Shown: positions 11,801 through 24,726 of the stretch, piece after piece
How positions within the stretch are numbered: the stretch's first letter is position 1
How the letters are laid out: each line of letters begins with the position of its first letter
DNA from: Polytrichum commune
Lineage: Eukaryota > Streptophyta > Polytrichopsida > Polytrichales > Polytrichaceae
DNA: 64,000 nt
Direction: 5' to 3'
Assembly: GCA_950295325.1 (NCBI GenBank)
Contig: OX485805.1
Span: forward strand, 28,693,501 to 28,757,500
Program-made: the position numbers and the translations under genes
Notes under the pieces: model-generated
Told to the model about the DNA's origin: nothing
The model's database searches: none
Seen by the model: only the letters and a program-made list of their open reading frames with translations

Positions 11801-14439
11801 TTCAGTTACTTTACTTAATCGCACACCTATATTTGATTAGTGTGTGGTCATGTGACGATCAAAGAACAAACATCATAAAATTAGACACATGTTCAAAAGA
11901 GGTTGGACTACGTTTCAGATTCTGTTAACCGTAACTCCACACTCAGTTGTGAGGACCTATGTATACAGTTAAGAAATTAAGCAAATGTGCGCTTTCCGAT
12001 AAACTTAACGAAATCAGGGGAGGTCTAGGTTTCAGTCTGGATTGCGTTGACGCTTCATTGTAGACACAAGTTTCCCTTGTGTAATTCTAATTTGTAGAAG
12101 TTGCAGAACATGAATGATCAAGCAATATATGTCCAGCAGGTAGCGTGCTTTCTGGCTGGCTTACCTTTTGCACGTAAGAGCCAGGCATGAGGGCACGCAG
12201 AGACGCCAAGTGTTCGTTCATCTGCTTCCTGCGGTTGCGCTCCACAGCAATGTGAGTCATCCTTTGGCTTTCCACTTCATCCCCCTGCTTGGGCGCCCTC
12301 GTCCTCGTCCTCTTCCTCTTGGCCCTCTGCACAGTGCTATTCTGATGCATCGAATTAGTTAACCCTCCAGCCTCCATATGAGATTCGGAAGTCGACCTGG
12401 AGTGCCGAGACATCAGGATTTCGCCAACAGCATAATTGGGCACATGATGGTGACTAGGAGTGCTCATGCCCTCCTGCTGCAACTCCTGAACTGTTGCAGA
12501 TGTTGAGGCAGTACCGAAGGTGTCCATGTAATCGGTGCCACTGGAGAGGGCCTTGGTGAAGCCGGAGATAACACTGCAGGGAGAGTCGAGGCTAGCCTCA
12601 TTCATATTTTTGTGCTGAAAGATTTTCTTCTCAGCCGATGCTAACGCACCACATTGCACTGCAGGGGGGGTAACAATTTTGTGGGTGAATTTGGTGACTA
12701 ACTGGAGGTGGTGGTGGCCGGAGTCAGGCCGCTGCGATCCAGGACGTTGTGCAGGCAGGAAGGGTTTCAGAAACGCTTCATGGTAATGTTGCACTGGCGC
12801 CCGGAAGTTGTGAATAGCGCCAGCCGTGTGGCCATGCAGGAAGTCATGGTCTGCATTCGCACCCTTGTTCGACTCAAATCTATGGCCAGCATTACCACCT
12901 CCATAATGCTGGAGATACTCATCAAACTGTGGAGCACTTACGGCCACCTCCTCCTCCTGCTGGTGCTGCTGCTCCTCCTCCAGCATCTGCATATGTATGA
13001 GGGAATTAGAGCTACACGAATTTCGGCAGCTGTCAAGATTCGCCAGTTTCACTATGTAGAGATTTGGAAGTTTGTTCTCCTTGTCTAAGAGTACATATGA
13101 CACGGACAGAAGTGTATGATTTCTGCCAAAAATATAGCATGATTGCATTAAAAATTAGACCGACCGGGCGAGCAAGCATCATGTAAACTTGATCAATAGA
13201 AACATCTGGAGCACGGATTGATTCAGAGTTTTTAGAGATACACGAATTGCAGCTGTGAAGTGTCGCCAGTTTCCCTATGTAGGGATTTGGGAATGTTCTA
13301 ATTTCTCTCTCTAAGTACATACGACACGGACACAAGTGTATGATTTCTGCCACAATTATGGCATGCTGAATTGCAAACTTAGACCGACAGGGCGAGCGTC
13401 ATGTACACTTGAATGATGGAAACATGAACCATTGAATCACTAAACTGGTCGATGAGTCCAAAGAACCAGGTAGAGACTGAGTGGTTTAACAATGATAAAA
13501 CTGAGGGCCATAGGAGACTTCTGGTACTTTTGAGTGCCAGGACTGATAAGGAACACGGCACGAGTGTCAAGGATGTACTGGCGCGGTCGTCCACGAACTA
13601 CAGTAGGTACTTGGGGTAGGGTTGACACCTCCTCTTCAATCTGGTTCGATATTGCAGGTGCAGGCACTCACCGGATCACGGTGAGTACCCTAACACTCGA
13701 GAGCGTCTTGGCGTATGCGAAGGACCACCAACAGAGCGAAGCACAGGAACTTAGTAACTTTAACCTTCTCCAAGTTTTACATGTCCGACCTCAATTCTTT
13801 TTGCTTAAATTCTTTATTTCGGTCGATGAAATTGCTGAAGGTGGCGGGTTACTGTTGTAATTGTAATGCGCTCTTTGTGACCACGCATTATAGAAGGAAG
13901 AGGACTCTGCATCAGAATGTTAGTACAATATAGAATCACAGCAGGTGCATGTGTGCTCGTGCAGCAGGGCGGCGGCTTACCCTCGATGATGACAACCAAG
14001 CTTGTTGCAAAGGATCCATAGTCATACTCCCAGGAATTATGTGATTACTGTTGTCGATGGTGCAGAAAGATGATTCATGTCCCCCTCTTGACTGATCCGT
14101 GTCACTAACCTCTGAGAGGTCTTCGAGCATCGTCTTGCGATAGGGATGATTCTTAAACTCCTGCAAATTATACGAGTTGCCGGTGACGCCAAGTGCAGGG
14201 CCGGTTATACTGTCATGGCATACTAGGGCGGAGCATGATGAAGGGAACAGGAAGGTGGAGCATGCTTCCAGGTTGGTCGAGGCTGCAGTAACATTGTGGT
14301 CGAAGCTGGCTGAATATGCAACAGCCGGTTCGTGAGGGTTCCATATCCCTCTGGAACTCGCTCCACGACGTTGCTGCATCTCCACCTCTGGGTAGTCCAT
14401 TGTCAGCGGACTCTGAAGTAATTCTGTCACATTCTTCAT
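8886..14439 (-). CDS. SMF: Stomatal-lineage bHLH transcription factor, SPEECHLESS/MUTE/FAMA (SMF) group, FAMA-like
   Basis: Five exons join in phase 0: 14439-13981, 12986-12165, 11397-11176, 10091-9636 and 8972-8886, about 681 aa. The bHLH spans the exon 2/3 border: [20 protein letters not shown] (basic part with the His-Glu-Arg E-box contacts) up to GSYVQK, then [18 protein letters not shown] in exon 3. The C-terminal ACT-like domain (about 594-678) includes [25 protein letters not shown] and VLYSFHVS, then [20 protein letters not shown] in the last exon. These motifs are diagnostic of bHLH subfamily Ia SMF proteins, which drive guard-cell formation as dimers with SCRM/ICE1-type bHLH partners in the nucleus. 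Every splice site is GT..AG. The start at 14439 (MKNVTELL) or 14400 (MDYPEVEM) is not certain; further upstream the frame is hydrophobic and unlike this family. At 681 aa it is longer than Arabidopsis FAMA (about 414 aa), mostly in the Gln/Ser/His-rich N-terminal part. No LxCxE motif is seen. Confidence 0.93.
9359..9590. repeat. Dispersed repeat family A, copy 1 (in intron 4 of the bHLH gene)
   Basis: Shares blocks with 29019-29225 and 32060-32275: TTCCAAGTCCAAC, GAGGTATATTCCA, AATGATGGGTAA, CTTGAAC.TC.ACCGGTT and GGTTCACC. Three diverged copies in one window mark an interspersed repeat. I see no coding capacity and could not define termini. Confidence 0.75.
10194..10562. mobile_element. MITE-like element with imperfect terminal inverted repeats (intron 3 of the bHLH gene)
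   Basis: The left end reads AGCCCG..CAATGTTGGACCGGTAT and the right end is its near reverse complement ATACCAGTCCAACATTG..CGGGCT. The arms differ by a short indel and one substitution. The interior (GTATCA repeats, TTTACCTAGGTATGAA) has no reading frame. Much of the interior matches 35660-35905, so a family exists. Length about 370 bp fits a non-autonomous DNA transposon. Superfamily and target duplication were not determined. Confidence 0.65.
11822..12070. repeat. Dispersed repeat family B, copy 1 (intron 2 of the bHLH gene)
   Basis: Matches 41040-41285 in the same orientation: CACCTATATTT.ATT.GTGTG, GATCAAAGA.CAAACA, GGTTGGACTACG versus GATTGGACTACG, TCAGGGGAG, and TTGACGCTTCAT. The two copies are separated by 29 kb and diverged throughout. 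Confidence 0.75.
13002..13436. repeat. Diverged tandem duplication of about 220 bp in intron 1 of the bHLH gene
   Basis: First unit about 13008-13213, second about 13230-13436. Both carry TTAGAG.TACACGAATT, CGCCAGTTTC, GACACGGACA, AAGTGTATGATTTCTGCCA and TTAGACCGAC.GGGCGAGC in the same order. Confidence 0.8.
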
Positions 14440-16734
14440 CCAATGAGTAGTGAACACTTTGATAAAAACATCCGAGTGCAGAAACACGAAGAACAGTTCA
14501 TTCCTTCCGACCTCAATAGACTCACATACACATACGAGCTTGGTGTAGCATAATCCCAGGAGGACAAAAAATGTTGTCGCTGGAATTTCTGACAGTATGG
14601 ATCCCTGACAGTTCAATCTGTGAAAGAGATCCAGTCCGGCCCAACTCCGGTGGAGGAATGCAAGTAGTTAGTTTGTAGACTGTCCCCTGCTAGCAAGATC
14701 ACACTCATTGTGGTGCCTGCCCACCGAGGCTCTCTTGTAGTGTTTAAAGAAACAAAAACATTATTTTAGACGATTGAAACAAGGTATATTCCAATGTCAG
14801 AAAACATACAAGGCCACCGGGACCCGAAGGCTCACTTGTAGTCAAAATTGGGCTAAGATTGACACAAGATCTAAACATGTGTATCAGAGAATCTGTGCAC
14901 TCAGACTGTCTTGGAGCCCACTTAGTCCAGACCATTTTGGACGACTCTACCGAGATGGTTGGAACTTACCGATGTGTTGATGTATCTCCACAAAATGACA
15001 CCTGTGAGGAAAACTTCGCAGTTAGAGCTTCGAGGAGCGGCTGGGGTTTAGTTGACGACTGGCTCGTTGTGCGCAACGCAGTGACCGCGTGCTACATGTA
15101 GTATTCTGCACATTCATTCATCTTCCGTCAACAATCTGCAAGCAGATGTTCATTTCCAACAATTTATCGACATGTGGACACTGGACACCTCGCCGCTCTG
15201 GAAAAGTCCGTACTCTGTTCACATTGCCCTACCTACTTAGGTCGCCCTTTTCAAGTGGCTTGGTCTCCGGGTATTTTGGAATCTTGGATACATTATTGCC
15301 GGTAGTAGATACCCTTTTCAGGCAGACTCATCAACAGGGAAATAGAATATGTACGGCGTCAAAACACACTAATGTACATCCGGTATACACATTGTAGAGT
15401 TCTTCCAATACAATCAAGAGATATTGACACATTCATAATATGAACGAAAGCTAATAAGGTCGATCGGCCGTTGTAACAGTTATTGATCAATGTCAGTTAT
15501 GAGTGAAGCTCAACACGTTTATCCCAGAAACTTTTTACCAAGATGGGTCGATGAGCTAAGGTTTTTGTGAGATTGTCCGGCTAAATGAAATCTGATGCAA
15601 TTCCTGTAGAGCGTTTTACCTGCAAAACTAAGGTAGGCTGGTCGGTGACTTTCCGGCAATCTATAAGACTTTCCTTTAACTTATGAAGTTTCTAAAGAGG
15701 GCGTTGGCAACTGCTGCTGATGTGAAGCACATTATCAGGTGGGAACCTGTGCACCCTTGAGTACGAGTATCATTGTTGCCTATCCATAAAGACCTGTCGA
15801 TTACCCTTTTTGTTGTTGGTGAACAACTCTTTCCAGCATCAAACAGGGGCTTCATCAGACGGCCAACGAAAACAGTCTGGGAATCATTTGTCACCTATCT
15901 TCAATTATAGTCATAGGATTGGCATCTTACGACATGTCAGGAAGGGGCCAGGAATACATTCAGGATTCTCGAGGTTACAAATCATCGAGGTTTTCATACA
16001 AAGATACTCTCTCAAAGAATATCAGAAGCTTCAATGTGAACATGTGATTAGTGATTGAATTAGCATCACTATAATGAACTATTCCAACTAATTGCAAGCT
16101 CTAATGTACATGTTCCTGGGGGACATCCGCGCCAATGTGTCAGATTTTATTTACATTTAGTTGAAACGAAATCAGATCGATTAATCTCCTAAGCGACATG
16201 GCTGGGGATTTAATTTGGAGGCATCTTTCGCTATCGCTGCAGGCGAAAGTCGAAGAATAACGAAGTAGAACTGGATCCAATGTAGAGTTGAGCTGAACTG
16301 AGTGGCTAGTGCTTTGCAGATGGAGATTTTATTCCGAAATGAAGGATAATGGAATAAAGAGTTCCGGGCGTCACTGGACAATATATATGCATATTGCAGG
16401 ATACTTGCAAGTCGCTGTTGCCAATCTTGGGCGCAGTGACCATGCATTATATGTCGTATGCAGGACCCGGTCCCTGGACGTTTCTCTAGAGGATCTTGTC
16501 ACTGGAGTCCCCACAAAATGGTCTCAAAGGCCAAGATGCAGCGATCATCAGTAGGAGTACAATTTTGTTGGTAATTTCAAGCTAGGTGCTGCACTGCATA
16601 GCCGGTGCAGATTCCAAGGTGACAGAATCTGGTGGGTGATGATTGAGAAGGACCAGCTTCACCGTTAGGAGAGCTGGCCCATGGAAAGCTGGAAGACAGA
16701 CTTATTCAAAGTTCCTCTACTTTTTCAGTCGGTG

Positions 16735-16772
<38 letters not shown>

Positions 16773-18190
16773 CCATGTGTCTTTTTTCCTTCGTGAGGGC
16801 CCCCCCGCCCCGGAGCAGATAAGCTGGAGGACCTCAGCTATTGTCATGTGGAGACTACATGGGGACAGAGAGGGACCTGCTTATGCAAGCAATGTTCCTA
16901 GTGCTCTGGACATAGACACGGATGCTTAATTACACCAGGGAGCCACTGAGCCTAATTCTACTCACCTCATATCCAATCGCTTTTCTGGCATAGTTGGGTT
17001 CAGCCCAAAGCCCTTTGCAGGCTTGCTAAGAGATTGTTGTTAGCGCTCTGCTGTTGCAGAATGCAGTTCCTGGATAAGGTCCTGCAGCAGACTAACTTTC
17101 GTTAATCGGAGCCTCTAATTTGAGCTCAATTGGAGCTGCCTCTAGTTGGAGCAGGCTAATTCTCCCAGTCATGATGATCCACCTTGTGATGAACAGCATG
17201 GCAGTGCAAATTGCTCAAGTAACCTGCACTTTCCGAAAACACAGAAAGTTGAGACTCGGATGTCAGAATTGGTCAAGATTGACGCAAAAAGCTCATGTTT
17301 AACTCTCACTCTAATCTCTCACTCACTCCGCTCCGGGTCTAAGTAAGTAACCACTTCAATAAAACACTGCTAATAGACCTCTGAATGCAGGGATTGCTAA
17401 GCTTGTGCAGCGGTTCTAAAACAAGGTTAAACTTATAAACCTTGGCATAACAGCCACCCTCTGCCCTAACCTGCCTACGTTCCAGGATTGACCTTTCTAA
17501 CCTCTGCCTATCCGGACTAGTGTGCACAACCGGGCATCCCCTTCCAAATATTCACTACGTTGAAATACAGCAATCAGTTGGTATCGATGGCCGAAGAAGC
17601 ACAAACCACATAGCTAATACATATTGATCACATAGAGGATCAGAAACAGCGAAGTGCGGCTAACACCCAAATGAGAACGTCAGCATTGCATGTGAGCATG
17701 CTCGAAGCTTCCGTATTGTATGAACCTTCAAATTATTCTTTGACACCGCTAGTCACCTTCATTCTAAACGACACACAGTCACACACTGTAATCAGGAGAA
17801 GGTGAGGGGGCTAGTTCACGTGGACGAAGCAAGGGGGCTAGCTAGTCTAGCTCTCAGCAACAACGAGGACCGGAGTAGTCCCAACCTGCGATGCAATTAA
17901 TCAGCCCGACTGCATGAGTACAATCTACCATCACTACACACAAGGAGGCAGACACAAGCTGATTTCAGGTTAGCAAACCGGCCAACGATGATGACCATTC
18001 CACCAGCTTACAGCCCCCAAGTAAGCAACTACCTGCATTACGAGAGCACAGTTTGCTGATACTGAGGCCGCGAGCAGGAGGTGACGAGGGAATCAGGAAC
18101 GGCAATGGCTAAAGATGGCAGGCGTGATGAGGTGGGTTGACATTAAATCAACAGGCTCAGCTGATCATCTGGTTTAAGTTAGCTAGAGAC
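14440..18190. other. Region upstream of the bHLH gene, no supported gene
   Basis: Probably holds promoter and 5' UTR of the minus-strand bHLH gene. The only distinct element is the GA/CT microsatellite at 16738-16768. Reading frames here are short, overlap on both strands and show no family signature. Confidence 0.5.
16738..16768. repeat. (GA)n microsatellite, (CT)n on the minus strand
   Basis: About 15 uninterrupted GA units. It lies about 2.3 kb upstream of the bHLH start; as a CT tract on that gene's strand it could be part of a 5' UTR or promoter, which is inference. Confidence 0.85.
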
Positions 18191-18550
18191 ATATTGCAGC
18201 AAAGCAGAGCAGAGCAGAGCAGGGCGAGCCTGAGGCGATGGGGATTCCTTTACTTCCTCAGTGAGTGAGTCGTCAGCTGATCTGCTGGTCACCGCCTGGA
18301 CTGGTGTGTAGGTGAGCGAGGTAGACCTGGCGCTGGCGATGGCGCTGGCCTCCTCGTCGCGGGGGTCACGTCCACGGTCTGCCCTTCTTGTCCACTAGCA
18401 CGTTGACATACCTTTGGAGATTTGTCCCTCCCCTGCCGTTGCGCCCATGTGGACCGCCTTGCCTCTGCAGCACCAAGGCAAGCCTAGCACTGCGGGTAGA
18501 GGCGCTAACACCATCGCTGAGCATAAATACTGTTGTTATTATGTTCTATG

Positions 18551-20090
18551 GTTTTTATTTGAAGACGAAAAGAATCGATTCGCATTTGCTGTTGACAGGG
18601 AATTCCAGCGCACCAAGATATGTGTTATTTGAGTTTCGTATGAAGAAATTATACAAAGTTCAGAGTTTGGTGGTAGATGACCCGAACCTAATATGTGAAA
18701 CTAAGATATATGGCAACTTGATGTTTAGGTGGTGCATCCATGTGTTCAGCTTTGGCTTTGTAGCACCAATGCAAGCCTAGCCACACAGGCAGAAGCACTG
18801 GGGGTAGAGGCACTAACACCATCGCTAAGCATAAATATTGTTGTTATTATAATATGAGGTTTTTATTTGAAGACGAAAATAATTGATTCGCATTTTTTGT
18901 TGACAGGGGATTCCAACGCACCAAGATATGTTTTATTTGAGTTTCGTATGAAGAAATTATACAAAGTTCAGAGTTTGTTGGTAGATGACCCGAACCTAAT
19001 ATGTGAAACTAAGATATATGGCAACTTGATGTTTAGGTGGTGCATCCATGTGTTCAGCTTTGGCTTTGTAGCACCAATGCAAGCCTAGCCACACAGGCAG
19101 AAGCACTGGGGGTAGAGGCACTAACACCATCGCTAAGCATAAATATTGTTGTTATTATAATATGAGGTTTTTATTTGAAGACGAAAATAATTGATTCGCA
19201 TTTTTTGTTGACAGGGGATTCCAACGCACCAAGATATGTTTTATTTGAGTTTCGTATGAAGAAATTATACAAAGTTCAGAGTTTGTTGGTAGATGACCCG
19301 AACCTAATATGTGAAACTAAGATATATGGCAACTTGATGTTTAGGTGGTGCATCCATGTGTTCCGCTCTGGCTTTGTAGCACCAATGCAAGCCTAGCCAC
19401 ACAGGCAGGAGCACTGGGGGTAGAGGCACTAACACCATCGCTGAGCATAAATATTGTTGTTATTATGTTCTTAGGTTTTTATTTGAAGACGAAAAGAATT
19501 GATTCGCATTTGTTGTTGACAGGGGATTCCAACGCATCAAGATATGTTTTATTTGAGTTTCGTATGAAAAAATTATACAAAGTTCAGAGTTTGTTGGTAG
19601 ATGACCCGAACCTAATATGTGAAACTAAGATATATGGCAACTTGATGTTTAGGTGGTGCATCCATGTGTTCCGCTCTGGCTTTGTAGCACCAATGCAAGC
19701 CTAGCCACACAGGCAGGAGCACTGGGGGTAGAGGCACTAACACCATCGCTGAGCATAAATACTGTTGTTATTATGTTCTTAAGTTTTTATTTGAAGACGA
19801 AAAGAATCAATTCGCATTTGCTGTTGACAAGGGATTCCAACACACCAAGATATGTGTTATTTGGGTTTCGTATGAAGAAATTATACAAAGTTCAGAGTTT
19901 GTTGGTAGATGACCCGAACCTAATATGTGAAACTAAGATATATGGCAACTTGATGTTAAGGTGGTGCATCCATGTGGTTCACTCTAGCTCTACAACATCA
20001 TTGCAAGTGTAGGCACCCCATTCCCACCCCCACCCCCATCCCCAGCCCCATCCCAACGAGGCAGGTATGGTGTTGAGATAGAGGTGCTAA
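18551..20090. repeat. 308-bp tandem repeat, five copies
   Basis: The block GTTTTTATTTGAAGACG starts at 18551, 18859, 19167, 19475 and 19783, an exact period of 308. Each copy also carries GTATGAAGAAATTATACAAAG (AAAAAATT in copy 4), GATGACCCGAACCTAATATG and GCACCAATGCAAGCCTAGCC. Copies 2 and 3 are almost identical. Each holds a frame of about 73 codons, but 308 is not a multiple of three, so the frame shifts from copy to copy; I do not call these genes. The array ends with C-rich DNA at about 20010-20050. Confidence 0.92.
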
Positions 20091-20760
20091 AACTATCAAT
20101 GAGCACATCAATTTTATTCTTAAAATATTCTTAAAAGTGTTTCAAGTGATTTTTATTAGCAGTTGAGAGGGGATTCCAACGCACCAAAGTATTTGTTATT
20201 TGAATTTTGAATGAAAATTTTTTGCAGGTTCTAAGTTTTATTGATACATTCAAACCCAATTTCACCAACTTGAATATTAACTAATAGGCAACCTAATATA
20301 AAGGTGGTGCACCCATATGGTATGACTTTGCAGCACCAATGCGAGCCTAGACACCAAAATATGTCTTATTTAAATGTGGTATGAAGAAGTTATATGGGTT
20401 CAAAGATTTATTAGTAGATTCAGAGCCAAAACCAAAACTAATACATCAACCCAATGTTCAGTGCACCCATGTGGTCTCCATATGATCCATCTCTGAGCAC
20501 CAAGTCTATACACCCACCCCACTCCACTCTGAGAGAAGCACTGAGGTAGAGTTCACAAAACCATCATTGAACATCGATATTAATAACTATTAATTTTTTA
20601 AAGAGTGATTCTCATAATTTAGCAGTTGACAAGAGACTTCAATGCACCAAAGCATGTTTTATTTGAATTTTGTATGAAAAAGTTACAAGGGTACAAAGTT
20701 TTATTGGTAGACATTTGACCCAAAACCAACGTAAACCCAACATAGTAGCTCGATATCAAG
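20091..20760. repeat. Degenerate continuation of the 308-bp array
   Basis: Old copies are recognisable by GTTGAGAGGGGATTCCAACGC at 20163, TTATTTGAATTTTG(T)ATGAA near 20210 and 20660, and GTGGTGCACCCATATGG near 20308. They show insertions and deletions and no fixed period. Confidence 0.7.
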
Positions 20761-23700
20761 GTGATGGACAATTTCATAATCAATAAGTATCTATAATTGT
20801 GCAAGATTTTAAGTGTTGGTTTTGGATGGGGTGTTAGTCTTAGCAATACATGTGCTCTACCTTACATCATCGCACTCTAAGAGCCATGTCACACATATTA
20901 GATGATAGGGGAACCAAATCCTAAGAAACACTATCAAGTTAGTCAAGGGCCACGCCGCACATATTAACTTGAGCTACCAAACCCTTGGCCAAAAACACTA
21001 TTAAGATTAGTTAACCCTATCAAAACACCTTTTCTTCCTAAAGGGCATCCGAAACTTTGCATATTACAAGAGGTCAAGGAATAGGGCTAAGGCCTACTTG
21101 GTCCCACCTTTGCCTTTTTCCTTCTCCGGGCCCTCTCCTTTTATCAGAGACTCTTATACTTATCTTGTCCCCCTTCATTAGATTAATATTTGGGAGTTAA
21201 CCAAGAGTATGAGGTGGATGTCCACTTAACTAAAGGTGCATGAAGGGTCCTTCAAGCAATAGCTCCAAATGTCAAACATGTTGAGATTTGCTTCTTCTAC
21301 TTTGCTGACTTAAGAAAATTCAACCCCTGAATACACTATTTCTTATCTTTGGTGTGCTAGGCCTTCAAAGTAATTTTTCACATAACCAATAGGGAACCCA
21401 ATCTGTCCACATAGTTATAAGCAAAAATATTCTTTGAAAACCAATGCTTGAGTGTCACATACCCCACCCCATTTAAGTTGAAGTACTCATTCTAACTTAG
21501 AGAAGTCTAGTGTAGCTTTGGATCGGTAGCTCATATGTGCAACATAGCCTTTAAAGTGTGTAAGTCTCGAAAACACCATCTATACTAAAGTGATTGGATT
21601 CTTCTAAAATGTAGCATTTCTCTTCATTTGAAGTGACATTGAAATTGCTTGGCCATGTTAAAATCATCTCATATTTAAGTAAAATTGGACTAAGTTCAAA
21701 TCCAAAACTGAACATGCTAAGTTTTATCATAGGAGCTTACGATAGGATTATGTGGTAAGATCTTTCAATAGAATATGCATAGTTGATTATGATAATATTA
21801 TAGCACTTGTTTTGAGTGTATTTTCATTATTCAACATTAATATTTAACCATCATATCTTAATGCATCAATTTTGTACCATGCTCCTGGCCCAAAAGTTGT
21901 CATGCATCTCCAAATCATCATCAACCCACCACCATGTTTCACAGTCCAAAGGACATGTTGAGGTCCAACGCATGCACGTACTATGGAACCAAGGCTACAT
22001 AATGCAGAAGAAATCTCGTGACATTCTCAACTACGCAATGCACACAAAGACGTCAATGTTGGAAAATTGGCGGCAAACAAAAGTGATTACTATAACCCTA
22101 ACTACTAAAAACATTCCTTATTTTAGAAACCTTAAACCCTTCTCAATTTTTGGTTTCACATTTATGCAATTAAGTACTTAGACTCTTGCGTTGATCACTT
22201 CATCACTTTATTTTCTGATCCGAATCAGCTGACAATGGGAGCCGAAGTTGAGATTGTGTACAACGTACTCAGTTTTGTTCGTAACTGCTTATACATTGTA
22301 TTCTCCTCAGAATTTGTTTCTCTTCGCAAGAAAAACAGTTCCCCCCTTCTACTCCTCCTAGTAAACAGATGCAAACTCTCTTATTTTATCGGTCACAGTT
22401 GCCTCAACCTTTATTTTTCATGTGACTGCTTGCTTTTCCCAGCCTCCAGGCACATTTCAATTACATCCGACTCTACATCTGATAGAATACAGGTGTTTTT
22501 TTAGACGCCGAGCTCTCAACAGATGGCATAATGCCATTAAATGCAAGGTGCATATCTGTGACTTTAAAACTACACAGGTGTATTGGACCAACTCTCTGTA
22601 CTCCAAAGTCCAGGGTCCAGTTGGTGAAAAGGAGTAACTTATTAACTTGGTGCAGATGACTCTTTTTCACAAAGCTTCAAGTAGCTCATGCAATGTTTAA
22701 ATAGTACGATCGGCAGTTGCAAGGTCACATAGACTGGAATTTGTCACAGAACTGTCAGGATTGTTCGTAGAGTCCATGCTTGCTTTTTAGGTGGAGTTGA
22801 GGTAATGTGGTGATGCATGGCTTTGCAAACGTCGTACGCCCAAGTGTAAAATTTGGATCCACATCCAGCATGTGTGTTTTGTGGGATATGGAACATCGAT
22901 CCTTTGTAATTTGTCCACGTGCAGTTCCCCAGTTCAACTTTGTACTCCTTGCACTAGAATTGGATTTGGGCTGCAAAAGTCAGAAGTTGAGGTAGAAGTG
23001 AAGATTTCGTATAAGCCTTCCTATTTATGAAAAATATGGAGCTACTTGAAACTTTTGTTGTTATTCTGAGCACATATATATGGGAGCAATCTCATCATGG
23101 GCCACGGCACAAGTCTTTCTGGTGGACTCATTCTTGACTACAACTTACAAGCCTTCTATTAATCACTTGAATATTTATTTTTATGTTTATATTTAACCCT
23201 TAAGTGCCCTAAGAGGTCATATCTTGGAGGGTTATGGACCTCCCATTGCATGAAGTGCTCTTACTTGTTCTAGAGGGGATGAACTCTAGAACAAGTTGTT
23301 TACAATTTATAACTGAGTTATATTGGTTTGTCAACATCACCTTCAGTTTTTGCCCATGGCAAGCGTCTCTATCAAGATTGCCCGAGTGGTCTTGCAACGC
23401 TAGAAAAAAGTGTGGTGGGCAAAATGCCATCTCTAGCTTGGGTAAATATCTCAATACTTCAACCACCCCACCTGAAGTCAATGCACATGTCCAACTCCAA
23501 AATCCCGTGGAATGTCAAAGCTCTTCTATGCTTCACTTAGCTTATCATATTTAGGTTTCATCTCATACCCTAAGCTTCATGGGGTTGCCTAATAGCTCCA
23601 CAGTGTACACCCCAAACAATTATACCTCTCTCAGTGTGAGAACCTTATGCCATTATATGAACTGTGATAATGGAATAAAGTGGCACATCTTTCTACATTC

Positions 23701-24290
23701 AAAAAAAGAAAAAAAATGTTGCATTGCAATGACCATCCACGAAATTCCATCCAAAGATTAAATTTGGAGATTCAAATCTTGTGTTTAGCTTCTGTGATAT
23801 TTTATTGTGGGCGATGGATAGAAACCCTCATCCACCCCATCACCCAAGTCCCAACTTAATCATGCTCTTGCGATCCGGTATAAGTTCCAAATGAGTTGAG
23901 ACTCGTCCGATAAATGAGCAATGAAGTTGACTACGCGATTCAAATACTTTACGTAAACACGGAGTATGATCTTTAACCATATTAAGGCACGGATTGCTTT
24001 GGACTTCCAGAGAGCAACTCAAGAAGAGCGACCATATAATATACTCATAACATACCTTCGTTATTAGGTTTCCTTCTCACCCTCACCAACCCTCGGAACT
24101 TTAGAATTTAGAACACCGTGTGTAGGGAAAGCCCAAACCTACTCTCTACAGTTGCGTACATGTCTTAGTACTCAATCGAACCATTTAAGGGACGACACGT
24201 GAAGGTTATCTCCAAAGTCCAAAGGCCCGGCTGAGAGACTTCGGAAGTGAAAGGGTCCATAATTAAGAAGGTAGAGTATGAGTGACCTGT

Positions 24291-24291
24291 A

Positions 24292-24325
<34 letters not shown>
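24291..24325. repeat. (ATT)n microsatellite
   Basis: Eleven to twelve ATT units without interruption. Confidence 0.9.
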
Positions 24326-24695
24326 TGAACAACGTTTTGTGGAGCAAAGGCAGTCTTCCGTCTTGTTCATCTTTTTGCAGGGATGGGTAGAGGAATCATC
24401 ATGCGAGGTCGCCGTGACAGAGATAGGCAACTGAAGTGCCTTCCTTTCCCAGCTTTTACCATCGATGAGACCCATGTCAATTCCTCACAAGCTGATTTTA
24501 TTGTCCTTAAATTTGTTGACCAAACACGATGGGTGACTAGGGAGTCACTCTGAATCTTCACTAGCTGGAGCATCGCATGGTTATATTCTCAGGGTCCATA
24601 TGAACGAACGCACACTGTTTAATAATGTTATGAAGCTCGTTCTTTGTTCCCTGTAATTTGTAAGCGTCATATTGAGAGTGATTCACGGGATTGGG

Positions 24696-24698
<3 letters not shown>

Positions 24699-24726
<28 letters not shown>
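24699..24726. repeat. (CT)n microsatellite
   Basis: Fourteen CT units. Confidence 0.9.

Noticed and set aside
14440-14616. In-frame extension of the bHLH exon 1 upstream of 14439
   Set aside because: Hydrophobic and Cys/Phe-rich, unlike SMF N-termini; more likely intron or 5' UTR.
18388-20012. Series of overlapping frames of 73-130 codons
   Set aside because: They are copies of the same 308-bp repeat read in shifting frames; no independent coding evidence.
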